A stretch of 64,000 bases of DNA, taken from Rhodospirillales bacterium (GTDB taxonomy: Bacteria; Pseudomonadota; Alphaproteobacteria; Reyranellales; Reyranellaceae). The DNA lies in the NCBI GenBank assembly GCA_016185145.1, contig JACPOB010000070.1, forward strand, positions 155,816 to 219,815, given 5' to 3'. Under the pieces are notes generated by a model. It was not told the origin of the DNA. It ran no database searches and was given only the letters and a program-made list of their open reading frames with translations. Both the position numbers and the translations under genes were made by a program. Shown in pieces: positions 35,825 through 44,663 of the stretch; position 1 is the first letter of the stretch, and every line of letters starts with the position of its first letter.

Positions 35825-36793
35825 ATGATGTCTGGTGCTCTGATCTTCGTCCTGGCGTTGGTGGTCGTGGCGTTGGTGCTGGTGTTCGCCGGCGTCAAGA
35901 CCGTGTCGCAGGGCACCAACTGGACCATCGAGCGGTTCGGCCGCTACACGCGCACCCTGCCGCCCGGCCTGCATCTCATCGTGCCGTTCATCGACACGGT
36001 CGGCCGCAAGATGAACATGCAGGAGAACGTGCTCGACATTCCCGGACAGAAAGTCATCACCAAGGATAACGCGACGGTGCAGGTCGACGCCGTGGCGTTC
36101 TACCAGGTGATCGACGCGGCGCGTGCCGCCTACGAGGTCCAGAACCTCCATCTCGCCATCACCAATCTGGCGCTCACCAATATCAGAAGCGTCATGGGCA
36201 ACATGACGCTCGACGAGGTGCTGGCCAAGCGCAACGAGATCAACAACACGCTGCTCGCCGTCATCGATCAGGCAACGGGTCCGTGGGGCGTCAAGGTGCT
36301 GCGCATCGAATTGAAGGATATCGCCCCGCCCGAGGACCTGGTCGTGGCGATGGGCCGGCAGATGAAGGCCGAGCGCGAGAAGCGCGCCACCATCCTGGAG
36401 GCCGAGGGCGTGCGCGAATCGAGCATCCAGCGCGCCGAGGGCGAGAAGCAGTCCGCCATCCTGACCGCCGAGGGCCGCCGCGAAGCCGCCTTCCGCGACG
36501 CCGAGGCACGTGAGCGGCTGGCGCAGGCCGAGGCCAAGGCGACCTCCGTCGTCGCCGAGGCGATCGCCGGAAACGGCGTGCAGGCGACCAACTACTTCCT
36601 CGGCACGAAGTACGTCGAGGCATTGTCGCGCATGGGCTCCTCCAACAACGCCAAGGTGTTCTTCCTCCCCGTGGAGGCGGCGGGCGTCATGGCCTCGATC
36701 GCGGGGATCGGCGAGCTCGCCAAGGAGGCGCAGGCGCGCGGCGTCGAGGCGGCGGCGGCTCGGCCGCGCGGCTCGGTGCCGTCGAGCGGCTGA
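35825..36793 (+). CDS. qmcA: SPFH/Band 7 membrane protein QmcA-like (stomatin family)
   Basis: A 322-residue SPFH protein. One N-terminal membrane helix covers about residues 4-24, the SPFH domain follows (ERFGRYTRTLPPGLHLIVPFID; MNMQENVLDIPGQ), and a long charged coiled coil with AEGE.. repeats spans about 190-245. Stomatin-type proteins form ring-shaped assemblies that organise membranes and membrane proteases. It is followed after 15 bases by an NfeD-family gene, the conserved qmcA-ybbK pairing, so the two products are expected to interact. Confidence 0.9.
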   Translation: MMSGALIFVLALVVVALVLVFAGVKTVSQGTNWTIERFGRYTRTLPPGLHLIVPFIDTVGRKMNMQENVLDIPGQKVITKDNATVQVDAVAFYQVIDAARAAYEVQNLHLAITNLALTNIRSVMGNMTLDEVLAKRNEINNTLLAVIDQATGPWGVKVLRIELKDIAPPEDLVVAMGRQMKAEREKRATILEAEGVRESSIQRAEGEKQSAILTAEGRREAAFRDAEARERLAQAEAKATSVVAEAIAGNGVQATNYFLGTKYVEALSRMGSSNNAKVFFLPVEAAGVMASIAGIGELAKEAQARGVEAAAARPRGSVPSSG

Positions 36794-36808
36794 GGAGCGG
36801 GCGCGATC

Positions 36809-37252
36809 ATGAGCTTCAAGATCATCTTCTGGTACTGGTGGGCGCTCGCCGCCGTGCTGCTGGTGTTCGAGATGATGCTGCCGGGCATCGTCTTCCTGTT
36901 CCTGGCGGTCGGTGCAACGGCGGTCGGCGCCTTCCTGCTCGTCGCGTCGGACCTGTCGCTCGAATTGCAGCTCTTCGTCTTCGCCATCGTCTCGGTGGCT
37001 TCGGCGGTCGTACTGCGCCCGACCCTGAAGCGCCTGCAGCAGGGCCGCGCCCAGGACGCCACCATCAACGCCCGCGGCGATGCCATGATCGGCAAGACCA
37101 TCGTGCTCGACGCGCCCATCCTGAACGGTCGCGGCCGCGTGAAGGTGGGCGACGGCAGCTGGACCGTCACCGGCCCCGACATGGTGGCCGGCGCGCGAGT
37201 GCGCGTGACGGCGGTCAACGGCACTGAGCTGGCGGTCGAGCCGGCGCCTTGA
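36809..37252 (+). CDS. NfeD-family membrane protein (YbbK-like)
   Basis: A 147-residue NfeD short-form protein. Three hydrophobic segments (IIFWYWWALAAVLLVFEMML; IVFLFLAVGATAVGAFLLV; LQLFVFAIVSVASAVVL) are followed by a C-terminal OB-fold domain (about 85-145; GRVKVGDGSWTVTGPD). It partners with the stomatin homologue encoded just upstream. The GPDM...GARVRVTAVNGTELAV end is the usual OB-fold signature. Confidence 0.9.
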   Translation: MSFKIIFWYWWALAAVLLVFEMMLPGIVFLFLAVGATAVGAFLLVASDLSLELQLFVFAIVSVASAVVLRPTLKRLQQGRAQDATINARGDAMIGKTIVLDAPILNGRGRVKVGDGSWTVTGPDMVAGARVRVTAVNGTELAVEPAP

Positions 37253-37259
37253 CGCACCG

Positions 37260-37301
37260 CCTCATCCTGAGGGGCGCCCGCAGGCGCGTCTCAGGGTGAG
37301 G
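37260..37301. repeat. Collapsed type C repeat overlapping a stop codon
   Basis: CCTCATCCTGAGG joined through GGCGCCCGCAGGCGCG to TCTCAGGGTGAGG. It looks like a type C repeat that lost its centre. The last codons and stop of the broken cysteine-synthase-like gene lie in it. Confidence 0.65.
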
Positions 37302-38335
37302 TGAGGCCGGTCCAGCCGTCCAGGAAGGCGTCAAGCACCCGTTCGTGCGACGCGAGGCTAAAACCCTGCGCGGCGATCCAGTCGTCGCTGTAGTAAGTGT
37401 GGCCGTAGCGCTCGCCTGAATCGCAGATCAGCGTCACCAACGCGCCCTTCGCGCCTTCGGCCTTCATGCGCGACGCCATGATGCACAGCGCGAAGAAATT
37501 GGTGCCGGTCGAGCCGCCGACGCGGCGGCCGAGCCGGCGCGACAGCACGCGCATGGCGGCGAGCGCCGCCTCGTCGGGCACGCGCATCATGTGGTCGATC
37601 ACCTTGGGGATGAACGACGGCTCGACGCGCGGCCGGCCGATGCCCTCGATGCGCGAGCCGCGATCGCAGGTCGCCGCCATGTTGCCGGTGTCGAAGGCCT
37701 CGAAGAAGGCGGAGTGTTCGGGATCGGCGCCGCAGAGCCGCGTCGCCAGCCGCTTGTAGCGGATATAGCGGCCGAGCGTGGCCGTCGTGCCGCCGGTGCC
37801 GGCGCTCATGACGATCCAGGCGGGCACCGGATGCTCCTCGCGGCTCATCTGCTCGAAGATCGATTCGGCGATGTTGTTGTTGCCGCGCCAGTCGGTGGCG
37901 CGCTCGGCGTAGGTGAACTGGGACCAGGTGGCATTCGCCGCCCTGGCGTTCGATCTCCTGGACCTTTTCCCGCGAGGTGCTGGCCGACATCACCGCATGG
38001 AACGGCAGGCCCAGCATGCGCGCGAAATAGGCCTCGGAGATCGCCGTCGAGCCCGACGAGGCCTCGACGATCGGCGTGTCGTGGCGGATGCGGCCGTTGC
38101 AGATGCCGTAGAGGAAGAGCGAGCGCGCCAGCCGATGCTTCAGGCTGCCCGTCGGATGGGTCGACTCGTCCTTGAGATAGATGTCGATGCCTTCGAAGGC
38201 GGGCAGGTAGAGCTTCAGCAGATGGGTGTCGGCCGAGCGGCGCTGGTCGTTCTGGATCAGCTCGATGGCGTGACGCGACCAGGCCGCATCGTCGTGACGG
38301 CCCGTCGCCTCACTGGGCAGCGTCGGCGTGCTCAT
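37291..38335 (-). pseudogene. PLP-dependent cysteine-synthase-family gene with internal deletion/frameshift
   Basis: The gene is split between two frames. Codons from 38335 encode the N-terminal half: [16 protein letters not shown] with PLP lysine K66, [19 protein letters not shown] and [16 protein letters not shown]. After about 37921 the protein continues in another frame: [47 protein letters not shown] and [14 protein letters not shown]. In the family about 23 residues normally lie between 'CHLV' and '[11 protein letters not shown]', so a deletion of roughly 70 bases that is not a multiple of three best explains it. The product would be non-functional unless this is a sequencing error. Its start overlaps the lipocalin-like gene (ATGA). 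Confidence 0.8.
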
Positions 38336-38697
38336 GGGACGCGCCGCCAGACGATCTTCTGGCTGCGGCCCGTTCCGGCGCGGAAGTCCGGTCCTGAAAG
38401 CGTCAGCACGTCGTCCTCCCGTCCAATGTGCCGGGTCGTGGTCATGCCGACCAGGCCGGCATCGGTCGCGAGCTCGATCGAATGATAGACCGCCCCGTCG
38501 CGCACTTCGTAGCGGCCGGCGTAGGCCAGCGATCCGGGCAGTTGGCTGCCCATCAAGGTCGCGCTGACCCGGCCTTCCGACGTGTAGAGCAGCAAGCCCC
38601 GTGCGTCGCGGCCCAGCGGAAATTCGCTCGGCCGGCCGTCCTCGTACTCCAACGACCAGCTCACGAGCTGCCAGGCGCCGGCGAGGTCGTCGCTCAC
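38332..38697 (-). CDS. Lipocalin-like domain protein
   Basis: A 121-residue protein of the bacterial lipocalin-like family (PF13924 type): [25 protein letters not shown], then [16 protein letters not shown] and the strand pairs to the C-terminus. Family members bind small ligands or accompany tailoring enzymes. It begins with GTG that overlaps the stop of the formamidase gene (GTGA) and ends overlapping the start of the broken PLP gene (ATGA), so the three form a tightly coupled operon. Confidence 0.75.
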   Translation of the reverse strand: MSDDLAGAWQLVSWSLEYEDGRPSEFPLGRDARGLLLYTSEGRVSATLMGSQLPGSLAYAGRYEVRDGAVYHSIELATDAGLVGMTTTRHIGREDDVLTLSGPDFRAGTGRSQKIVWRRVP

Positions 38698-39632
38698 CCG
38701 CCGATCACCTTCTTGGCGATCATGCAGTGGATGCCCTTGTGGCCGTCGACGGTCTGGGTGACGTGCAGGTCGGCCTGCAGGCTGCACAGCATGTAAGCGT
38801 CCGCGGCCGACAGGCCGGTCTTGGCCGAGATCAGTCGAATCATGTCGCGCAGCGCCTCCTTGGCGGCGTCGTCGAGATCGTGATCGAAGCCGTGGGTGAT
38901 CCAGTGCGTCGCGGTCTCACAGCGCGGATTGTTGAGCTTCATGTCCTTGCGCACGGTGAAGCGGAAGGTGCCGCTGAGCGACGTTTCGAGCGCCGTCAGG
39001 TTGACCTCGCCGTCACCCTGCACGCCATGACCGTCGCCGGTCGAGAACAGGCCGCCCTCGGCGAACACCGGCAGGTAGACCGTGCTGCCGACCTGGAAGT
39101 GCTTGTTGTCGATGTTGCCGCCGAAGGCGCGCGGCTCGATCGAGCTGCACTGGCCCCATTCCGGCGGCGGCGCGTTGCCCATGATGCCGAAGAACGGCTT
39201 CAGGTCGATCTCCAGGCCCCACGGCATGGTGCAGACGCCGCGGTTGGAATCGATCGGGATGTGGGTCAGCCGAAAGAACGGGAAGTCCTCGGGCAAGGTG
39301 CCGGCGAGCGGCCGCTGGACGTTCCAGCCCCAGTTGGTGCGGAACTTGATGTCCAGCACCTCGACCGCCAGCGCATCGCCGCGCTCGGCGCCTTCGACGT
39401 AGACCGGGCCGGTCAGGATGTGGCGCCCGAGATGGGGCTTGAGCGTCCCCAGGATCTCGCGATGCTCGGGCAGCACGTTGAACGGCTCACCCGGCAGGAT
39501 CTCGGTCGAGCCGGAGACGCAGTGGATGGTGGCGATGTCGCCCGACTTGATGCGCAGCGCGGGCTTGAGCTGGCTGTCGAAATAGCCCCAGTGGCAAGTC
39601 TCGGGCGATGAATTCAGTTCGTGGTTGGCCAT
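38694..39632 (-). CDS. Acetamidase/formamidase family protein
   Basis: A 312-residue member of the acetamidase/formamidase (FmdA_AmdA) family. Family blocks are [53 protein letters not shown] and [18 protein letters not shown], the last carrying the metal/active-site histidine region. The enzyme hydrolyses formamide, acetamide or a related small amide to ammonia plus acid. I start at the ATG at 39632; the longer upstream frame lacks family sequence. First gene of a three-gene operon; divergent from the archaemetzincin-like gene. Confidence 0.88.
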   Translation of the reverse strand: MANHELNSSPETCHWGYFDSQLKPALRIKSGDIATIHCVSGSTEILPGEPFNVLPEHREILGTLKPHLGRHILTGPVYVEGAERGDALAVEVLDIKFRTNWGWNVQRPLAGTLPEDFPFFRLTHIPIDSNRGVCTMPWGLEIDLKPFFGIMGNAPPPEWGQCSSIEPRAFGGNIDNKHFQVGSTVYLPVFAEGGLFSTGDGHGVQGDGEVNLTALETSLSGTFRFTVRKDMKLNNPRCETATHWITHGFDHDLDDAAKEALRDMIRLISAKTGLSAADAYMLCSLQADLHVTQTVDGHKGIHCMIAKKVIGG

Positions 39633-39725
39633 GATTTCCCCTCTGGCCTTGGTTGAAGCACAGTCCGTGCCCGACCAACCACCAAAAACTGACACCACAC
39701 GACCGTTGCCGGTAAACTCGCCGCC

Positions 39726-40403
39726 ATGGCATCCCGATTCGGTATCGTCGTCGCTGTTCTCACGCTTCTCACCACCGGTGTGGCGGCGGCCCAACCGCGG
39801 CTCGCCGCGCCGGACGAGGTCGTGATTCACCTTCATCCGTCGCTCAAGGATGCCGACTTCGTCGACGGCCTGGTCTGCGAGCTGGGTCGTGTCCTGGTGG
39901 CGCCCGTCAGAGCCACGACTGTCGACTTGCCACTGACGCGCGATCTTCTGGCAACGGCGAATCAGTTCGACGCCAAAAAGGTCAATCGCCTGTTCGCACG
40001 CGCAACGGACGGAGAGTCCGGGCGCCCGTTCAGATACCTGATCCTGCCCTACGATCTGAAAGTCCCCGGCCTCAATTACGTGTTCGCCAATACCCCGGAC
40101 GACGGAGGCACCACCGCGGTCATGTCCATCATCCGCCTGGTACAGACCGAACCCGGCCTGTCGCACAAGCGCGCGTCGGACATCACGAGCGATCGGCTCT
40201 ACAAGCTGATGCTGAAGTCCGTTGCGGTCCTGGCCGGATTGCGCACCGGCGGCTGCATCATGGCCTTTCCTCGCACCCTCAAGGAACTCGACGTCAAGTC
40301 GGCGGAATTCTGCCCGGATGATCGCGCGGCCTTGATCGACGCAGGCGTGCTGAAGGCAAGACCGTTCGGCGCCTGCAATACCGTGGCGATGGTTGGTCGA
40401 TGA
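39726..40403 (+). CDS. Secreted archaemetzincin homologue lacking the zinc-binding motif
   Basis: A 225-residue protein with a cleavable signal peptide (about 1-22, GVAAA-Q). The C-terminal half follows the archaemetzincin plan: PYDLKVPGLNYVFA (109-121), VMSIIRLV, then a helix R157-T174, then CIMAFPRTLKELDVKSAEFC (177-196). In archaemetzincins the helix carries HExxHxxGxxH; here the aligned positions are K164, S165, V168, G171 and T174, so all His/Glu ligands are gone. C177 and C196 of the structural cysteines remain. I predict an inactive, exported pseudo-protease. Its end overlaps rlmJ by four bases. Confidence 0.7.
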   Translation: MASRFGIVVAVLTLLTTGVAAAQPRLAAPDEVVIHLHPSLKDADFVDGLVCELGRVLVAPVRATTVDLPLTRDLLATANQFDAKKVNRLFARATDGESGRPFRYLILPYDLKVPGLNYVFANTPDDGGTTAVMSIIRLVQTEPGLSHKRASDITSDRLYKLMLKSVAVLAGLRTGGCIMAFPRTLKELDVKSAEFCPDDRAALIDAGVLKARPFGACNTVAMVGR

Positions 40404-41263
40404 ACTACCGCCACGGCTACCACGCCGGGAACTTCGCCGACGTCCTGAAGCACACCGCCTTGTGCGAGCTATTGCGGCTGCTGACGGCCAAGGACAAGAA
40501 GCTGTTCGTGCTCGACACGCACGCCGGCGCCGGCGGTTATGACCTGGCCGGCAACCTTGCCCGGCGCACCGGCGAGGCGGAGGCGGGAGTAGCCCGCCTG
40601 GCGGTGGCGCCGCGTACCGGCATGCCGGCGGCCGTCGCACGCTATCTCGCAGCCGTTGCCGCCTACGATCGCAAGTTCGGGCCGGCGGGCGGGCAGCCCA
40701 GGCGCTATCCTGGCTCGCCGCGCCTGGTGCGCGCCGGCCTTCGGCCGGGGGATCGCTTCGTCGCCTGCGAGCTGCATCCCGAGGAGGCGCTGGCGCTGAA
40801 GCGTGAGTTCGCCGGCGACCGCGCCGTCGAGGTCCGCCAGGCTGACGGCTACAAGGTCCTCAAGGCGCTGCTGCCGCCGGTCGAACGGCGCGGGCTGGTA
40901 CTGATCGATCCGCCGTTCGAGGCGACCGACGAATACGAGAAACTGTTGCGCGCCCTGCGCCAGGGCGTGCGGCGCTTCGCGACCGGCTGCTACGCCGTCT
41001 GGTATCCGATCAAGGACGAGATGGCGGCCGCGTTCGCGCGCGACCTGGCCGCATTCAGGCCGCTGGTCCTGGAACTCCGTCTCGGCGGGATCGCGCCGGG
41101 CAAGCTCGCAGCCTGCGGGCTCGCGGTGATCAACCCGCCGTGGCGCTTCGAGGAAGCGATGCGCGAGGCCTTGCCGTGGGTCGCCGCCCGGCTCGGCCCG
41201 GGCGTCACCTGGGTCGTTGATGCCGCGCCAGCCACTCCCGCGGCTCCGGCGCCATCAGGGTGA
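40400..41263 (+). CDS. rlmJ: 23S rRNA (adenine-2030-N6)-methyltransferase RlmJ
   Basis: A 287-residue RlmJ orthologue. The N-terminal MNYRHGYHAGNFADVLKH is diagnostic, DTHAGAGGYDL is the SAM loop, and IDPPFE is the catalytic DPPY-type motif for N6-adenine methylation; the NPPW block (INPPWRFEEAM) near the C-terminus is also conserved. It methylates A2030 of 23S rRNA. It is coupled by ATGA overlap to the secreted protein gene upstream. Its 3' end overlaps the convergent MFS gene by 59 bases, so its alanine/proline tail may be an extension. Confidence 0.92.
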   Translation: MNYRHGYHAGNFADVLKHTALCELLRLLTAKDKKLFVLDTHAGAGGYDLAGNLARRTGEAEAGVARLAVAPRTGMPAAVARYLAAVAAYDRKFGPAGGQPRRYPGSPRLVRAGLRPGDRFVACELHPEEALALKREFAGDRAVEVRQADGYKVLKALLPPVERRGLVLIDPPFEATDEYEKLLRALRQGVRRFATGCYAVWYPIKDEMAAAFARDLAAFRPLVLELRLGGIAPGKLAACGLAVINPPWRFEEAMREALPWVAARLGPGVTWVVDAAPATPAAPAPSG

Positions 41264-42449
41264 TGACGACCGACGCCAGGCAGAGCGCGGCGCCGGCCAG
41301 GATGGCGCCGGCATAGGAGCCGAAGAAATCGTAGGCGTAGCCCGCCACCGGCGAGCCCAGCAGGGCGCCGAAGGCGACGCCGCTGTAGAGCGCGCCGATG
41401 ATCGAACCCAGGGCCTTGCCGCCGAAATAGTCGGCGGCGAGCGAGGGGGCGATGGCGACGAAGCCGCCGTAGAAGGCGCCGAACGCCAGGGCGAAGACGA
41501 TCAACGCCACGGCGCTGGTCGACATCGACCAGACGACCAGCATGACGGCGGCGCCGACATACATCAGGCCGAACGAGTGCTTGCGGCCGAGCCAATTGGT
41601 GACGCTGGCGAACAGGAAGCGGCCGACCGTGCTGCCGACGCCCAGGAGGACGATCAGCAGCACGCCGAAGGCCTCGCCCAGCCCGACGTCCTTGGCGTAG
41701 GGCGCGAGATGGACGAACGGCGCGAACAGGCCGAACGACATCAGGAGCGCGCCGACATAGATCGACCAGAACGGCCCTGACCGTACCGCCTCGCCGAGCG
41801 TCAGGCCGGCCGGCATCGTGCTCGCGCCCGAAGGGTGCGGCGGGTCGCCGTCCGGCGTGAGGCCGTAGCGTTCGGGCGCCGGCCGGACCAGCGCGCCGGA
41901 AACGACGGCGCCCAGGACGGTGAGGGCGGCGAGCACGAGGTAGGTGTGACGCCAGCCGAGATGGGCGATCAACTGATGCGCCAGCGGCGCTCCGATCAGC
42001 GTGCCGACGCCGATGCCCGCGACGGCGATGCCGCTTGCCGTGCCGCGGCCGCGCACGAACCAGCGCTGTACGGCGGCCACGCTCGGCACGTAGCTGAGAC
42101 CGATGCCCACGCCGACGCCCAGGCCATAGCCGGCATAGATCTGCCACAGACTGCTTGCCTGCGCGGCTGCGACCAGGCCGACGGCGATCAGCAGCAGTCC
42201 GCCGACCACGACGGGCCTGGGGCCGGTCCGGTCGGCGATGAGGCCGGCCGGGAAGCCCAGCAGGAAGTAGAGGAACGCCGAGATCGAGAAGACCAGCGCG
42301 GTCTCGCCGCGCCGTGCGCCGAACTCGCTTTCCAGCGCGCCGAAGAAGGCGGCGAAGGAGTAGGCGACGGCATAGCCGGTCATCATGCAGAGGAAAGCGC
42401 CGGTGACCACCCACCAGCCGGGAAAGACGCTTCGCTTGGTTTGGGTCAT
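41205..42449 (-). CDS. MFS transporter, monocarboxylate/oxalate-formate antiporter type
   Basis: A 414-residue 12-helix transporter. The opening FPGWWVVTGAFLCMMTGYAVAYSF and the G-rich LGVGVGIGLSYVPSVAAVQRWF block are those of the OFA/monocarboxylate (MCT-like) branch; DRTGPRPVVVGG is the loop 2-3 motif. It probably moves an organic acid anion. The C-terminal end overlaps rlmJ convergently. No metabolic partner is adjacent, so the substrate is not inferable. Confidence 0.88.
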   Translation of the reverse strand: MTQTKRSVFPGWWVVTGAFLCMMTGYAVAYSFAAFFGALESEFGARRGETALVFSISAFLYFLLGFPAGLIADRTGPRPVVVGGLLLIAVGLVAAAQASSLWQIYAGYGLGVGVGIGLSYVPSVAAVQRWFVRGRGTASGIAVAGIGVGTLIGAPLAHQLIAHLGWRHTYLVLAALTVLGAVVSGALVRPAPERYGLTPDGDPPHPSGASTMPAGLTLGEAVRSGPFWSIYVGALLMSFGLFAPFVHLAPYAKDVGLGEAFGVLLIVLLGVGSTVGRFLFASVTNWLGRKHSFGLMYVGAAVMLVVWSMSTSAVALIVFALAFGAFYGGFVAIAPSLAADYFGGKALGSIIGALYSGVAFGALLGSPVAGYAYDFFGSYAGAILAGAALCLASVVITLMAPEPREWLARHQRPR

Positions 42450-42520
42450 GCGGGAAAGCTAGGGAGCAGGGGAGCGTTGGGCCACGGCCGATAGTTCGGT
42501 GGATTCCGAAGAATCATGCT

Positions 42521-42586
42521 CTTCCGGACCGCGCGCATCCTGCGCGCTCAAGATTCTGAGCGCGCAGGATGCGCGCGGTCCGGAAG
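42521..42586. repeat. Type B palindromic repeat
   Basis: CTTCCGGACCGCGCGCATCC...GGATGCGCGCGGTCCGGAAG: near-perfect arms around AGATTCT; each arm also folds alone through GCGCGC-ATCCT-GCGCGC. Confidence 0.8.
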
Positions 42587-42610
42587 ACCATGAGGCTCCG
42601 GTGACGCCCA

Positions 42611-43438
42611 TCAGTGATGCTTGTTGTTGTTCTTCTTCTTCTTGTCGCCCGGCTTCCAGCCCCACAGCTTGTCAGCCGCTTCGGCGATCCTGGCATCGAG
42701 CGGCTGCTGGAGGTCGTCGAGGCCCCTGCCGACGATGTCGTCGACGATCTCCAGGCCCCTGAGACGGGCGCGCATCTTGTTGTCGGAGGCGATCACATGC
42801 CACGGCGCGCAGTCGGTGTCGGTGCGCTCCAGCATGTCGTCGTACGCCTCGATGTATTCCTTGCGCTTGGCGATGTTGCGAAAATCCTCCAGGCCGATCT
42901 TGTAGTGCTTATGAGGATCGTCGAGCCGCGCCATCATGCGCTGCTTCTGCTCCTTCTCGCTGACATGGACCATGAGCTTGACGATACGCACGCCGTCGTC
43001 GGTGAGCTGGCGCTCGAACTCGTTGATCTCGCGATAGGCCCGCTTCCAGCTGTCCTTGCTGCAAAAACCCTCGATGCGCTCGACCAGCACGCGGCCGTAC
43101 CAGGTGCGGTCGAAGATCGCCCAATTGCCCGGCGCCGGCAGGCGATCCCAGAAGCGCCAGAGGTAATGGCGGCCCTGCTCCTCGGGCGTCGGCGCGCCGA
43201 TGCGATAGACCTGGACCGATTTCGGCTCGAGCCCGCTGACGATGCGCTCGATCAGGCCGCCCTTGCCGGCGGCATCCCAGCCGTCGATGCCGATCACGAC
43301 GCGGCCGCCGGTGCGCAGGCTGTGGATCTGCAGGTCGAGCAGTCGGTGCTGGAGCTTTTCGAGCTCGTCCTCGTAGTCGTCCTTGTCGATCGGATCGTCG
43401 TCCATCTCGATTTTGTCGAGACTCGGCCATTTGCCCAT
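42611..43438 (-). CDS. ppk2: Polyphosphate kinase 2 family protein
   Basis: A 275-residue single-domain PPK2. Walker A GIDGWDAAGKGG is at about 50-61, the lid arginines are in VYRIGAPTPEEQGRHYLWRFW, and Walker B is FDRTWYGR. RVLVERIEGF is closest to the polyphosphate:AMP phosphotransferase-like branch, so the acceptor (AMP or a nucleoside diphosphate) is open. It transfers phosphate between polyphosphate and nucleotides. GGAGG six bases before ATG 43438 decides the start. The tail KKKKNNNKHH is lysine/asparagine rich. Confidence 0.9.
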   Translation of the reverse strand: MGKWPSLDKIEMDDDPIDKDDYEDELEKLQHRLLDLQIHSLRTGGRVVIGIDGWDAAGKGGLIERIVSGLEPKSVQVYRIGAPTPEEQGRHYLWRFWDRLPAPGNWAIFDRTWYGRVLVERIEGFCSKDSWKRAYREINEFERQLTDDGVRIVKLMVHVSEKEQKQRMMARLDDPHKHYKIGLEDFRNIAKRKEYIEAYDDMLERTDTDCAPWHVIASDNKMRARLRGLEIVDDIVGRGLDDLQQPLDARIAEAADKLWGWKPGDKKKKNNNKHH

Positions 43439-43538
43439 AGGTTCCTCCGGTGGCGGATCGTGACAGCGCCGGCGGTGGGACGCAATTCGCCTTGAGATGA
43501 TTGACAGCGCCAAGCGTCACGACGACTAATCGTCGCCG

Positions 43539-44663
43539 ATGGCCGACGCCCAACCCACGATTCGCTACACCCAGCGCGCAGGAAAACCCGTCATCGAGGT
43601 CGCCGGCGCATGGACGGTGTTCAGCCTGCGCGGCATCCGGCGCATGGCCGAGAAGGCCTTGTCTGCGGCGGGCGCCGGCAAGGCCGACCGCGTCGTCGAT
43701 GCCAAGAAGGTCGAGCGGCTCGATACCGCCGGGGCGCTCGAGATCCTGATGCTGGCCGGCGGGCCGGATGCCCAGATCGAGACCGCCGACAAGGCCCATG
43801 CCGACCTGTTCAAGGTCGTGCAGGACAACATGTGCGAGGCGCCGCCCGAGCGCCAACCGAGCTGGTTCACCCATTGGCTGGAGGAGATCGGACGCAACAC
43901 CGTCCATCTCTACGAGCAGGGCGTGAACCTCGCCTCGTTCTTCGGCGAGATCCTCGTCACCTTCGTCGAGGCCTGCCTGCACCCCAAACGCTTCCGCCCG
44001 AACGCGATCGTGCAACAGATGTACGAGGTGTGGATCCGCGCCCTGGTGATCGTGGGCGTGCTCACCTTCCTGATCGGCGTCGTGATCGCCTATCAGGGCG
44101 TCCAGCAGCTCAAGCAGTTCGGTGCGGAGACCTTCACCGTCGAGGCCGTCGGCATCGGCATGTTCCGCGAGCTCGGCGTGCTGCTCACCGCCATCATCGT
44201 CGCCGGCCGCTCGGGCAGCGCCTTCACCGCCCAGATCGGCACCATGCAGGTCAACCAGGAGGTCGACGCCATGCGCACGATCGGGCTGAACCCGATCGAA
44301 TGGCTGGTCCTGCCGCGCATCTCGGCGCTGGTGATCTCCATGCCGTTGCTCGCCTTCTGGGGCGACATGACCGGGTTGCTGGGAGGCGCGGTCGCCTGCA
44401 CCATCTATCTCGATTTCACGTTCGTCCAATTCTTCGAGCGGCTGAGCGACACGGTCGGGCCGTGGCACTTCTATGTCGGCATGATCAAGGCGCCAGTGTT
44501 CGGTGCGGTGATCGCCATCATCGGCTGTTTCGAGGGCCTGCAGGTGAGAGGCAGCGCCGAGAGCGTCGGCCAGCTCACGACCAAATCGGTGGTCGAATCG
44601 ATCTTCTGCGTGATCGTGCTCGACGCCATATTCTCGATCATCTTCCTGCTGGCCAACGTGTGA
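43539..44663 (+). CDS. mlaE: MlaE-family lipid ABC permease with N-terminal STAS domain
   Basis: A 374-residue permease. Residues 1 to about 100 form a STAS-like domain (VDAKKVERLDTAGALEILML) that in E. coli is the separate protein MlaB. The rest is the MlaE permease: GVVIAYQGVQQLKQFGAE, FRELGVLLTAIIVAGRSGSAF (EAA-like coupling helix) and the EVDAMRTIGLNP loop are diagnostic. It should move phospholipid or another lipid between inner membrane and the MCE protein. It overlaps mlaF by one base (TGATG). First gene of a four-gene operon. Confidence 0.92.
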   Translation: MADAQPTIRYTQRAGKPVIEVAGAWTVFSLRGIRRMAEKALSAAGAGKADRVVDAKKVERLDTAGALEILMLAGGPDAQIETADKAHADLFKVVQDNMCEAPPERQPSWFTHWLEEIGRNTVHLYEQGVNLASFFGEILVTFVEACLHPKRFRPNAIVQQMYEVWIRALVIVGVLTFLIGVVIAYQGVQQLKQFGAETFTVEAVGIGMFRELGVLLTAIIVAGRSGSAFTAQIGTMQVNQEVDAMRTIGLNPIEWLVLPRISALVISMPLLAFWGDMTGLLGGAVACTIYLDFTFVQFFERLSDTVGPWHFYVGMIKAPVFGAVIAIIGCFEGLQVRGSAESVGQLTTKSVVESIFCVIVLDAIFSIIFLLANV

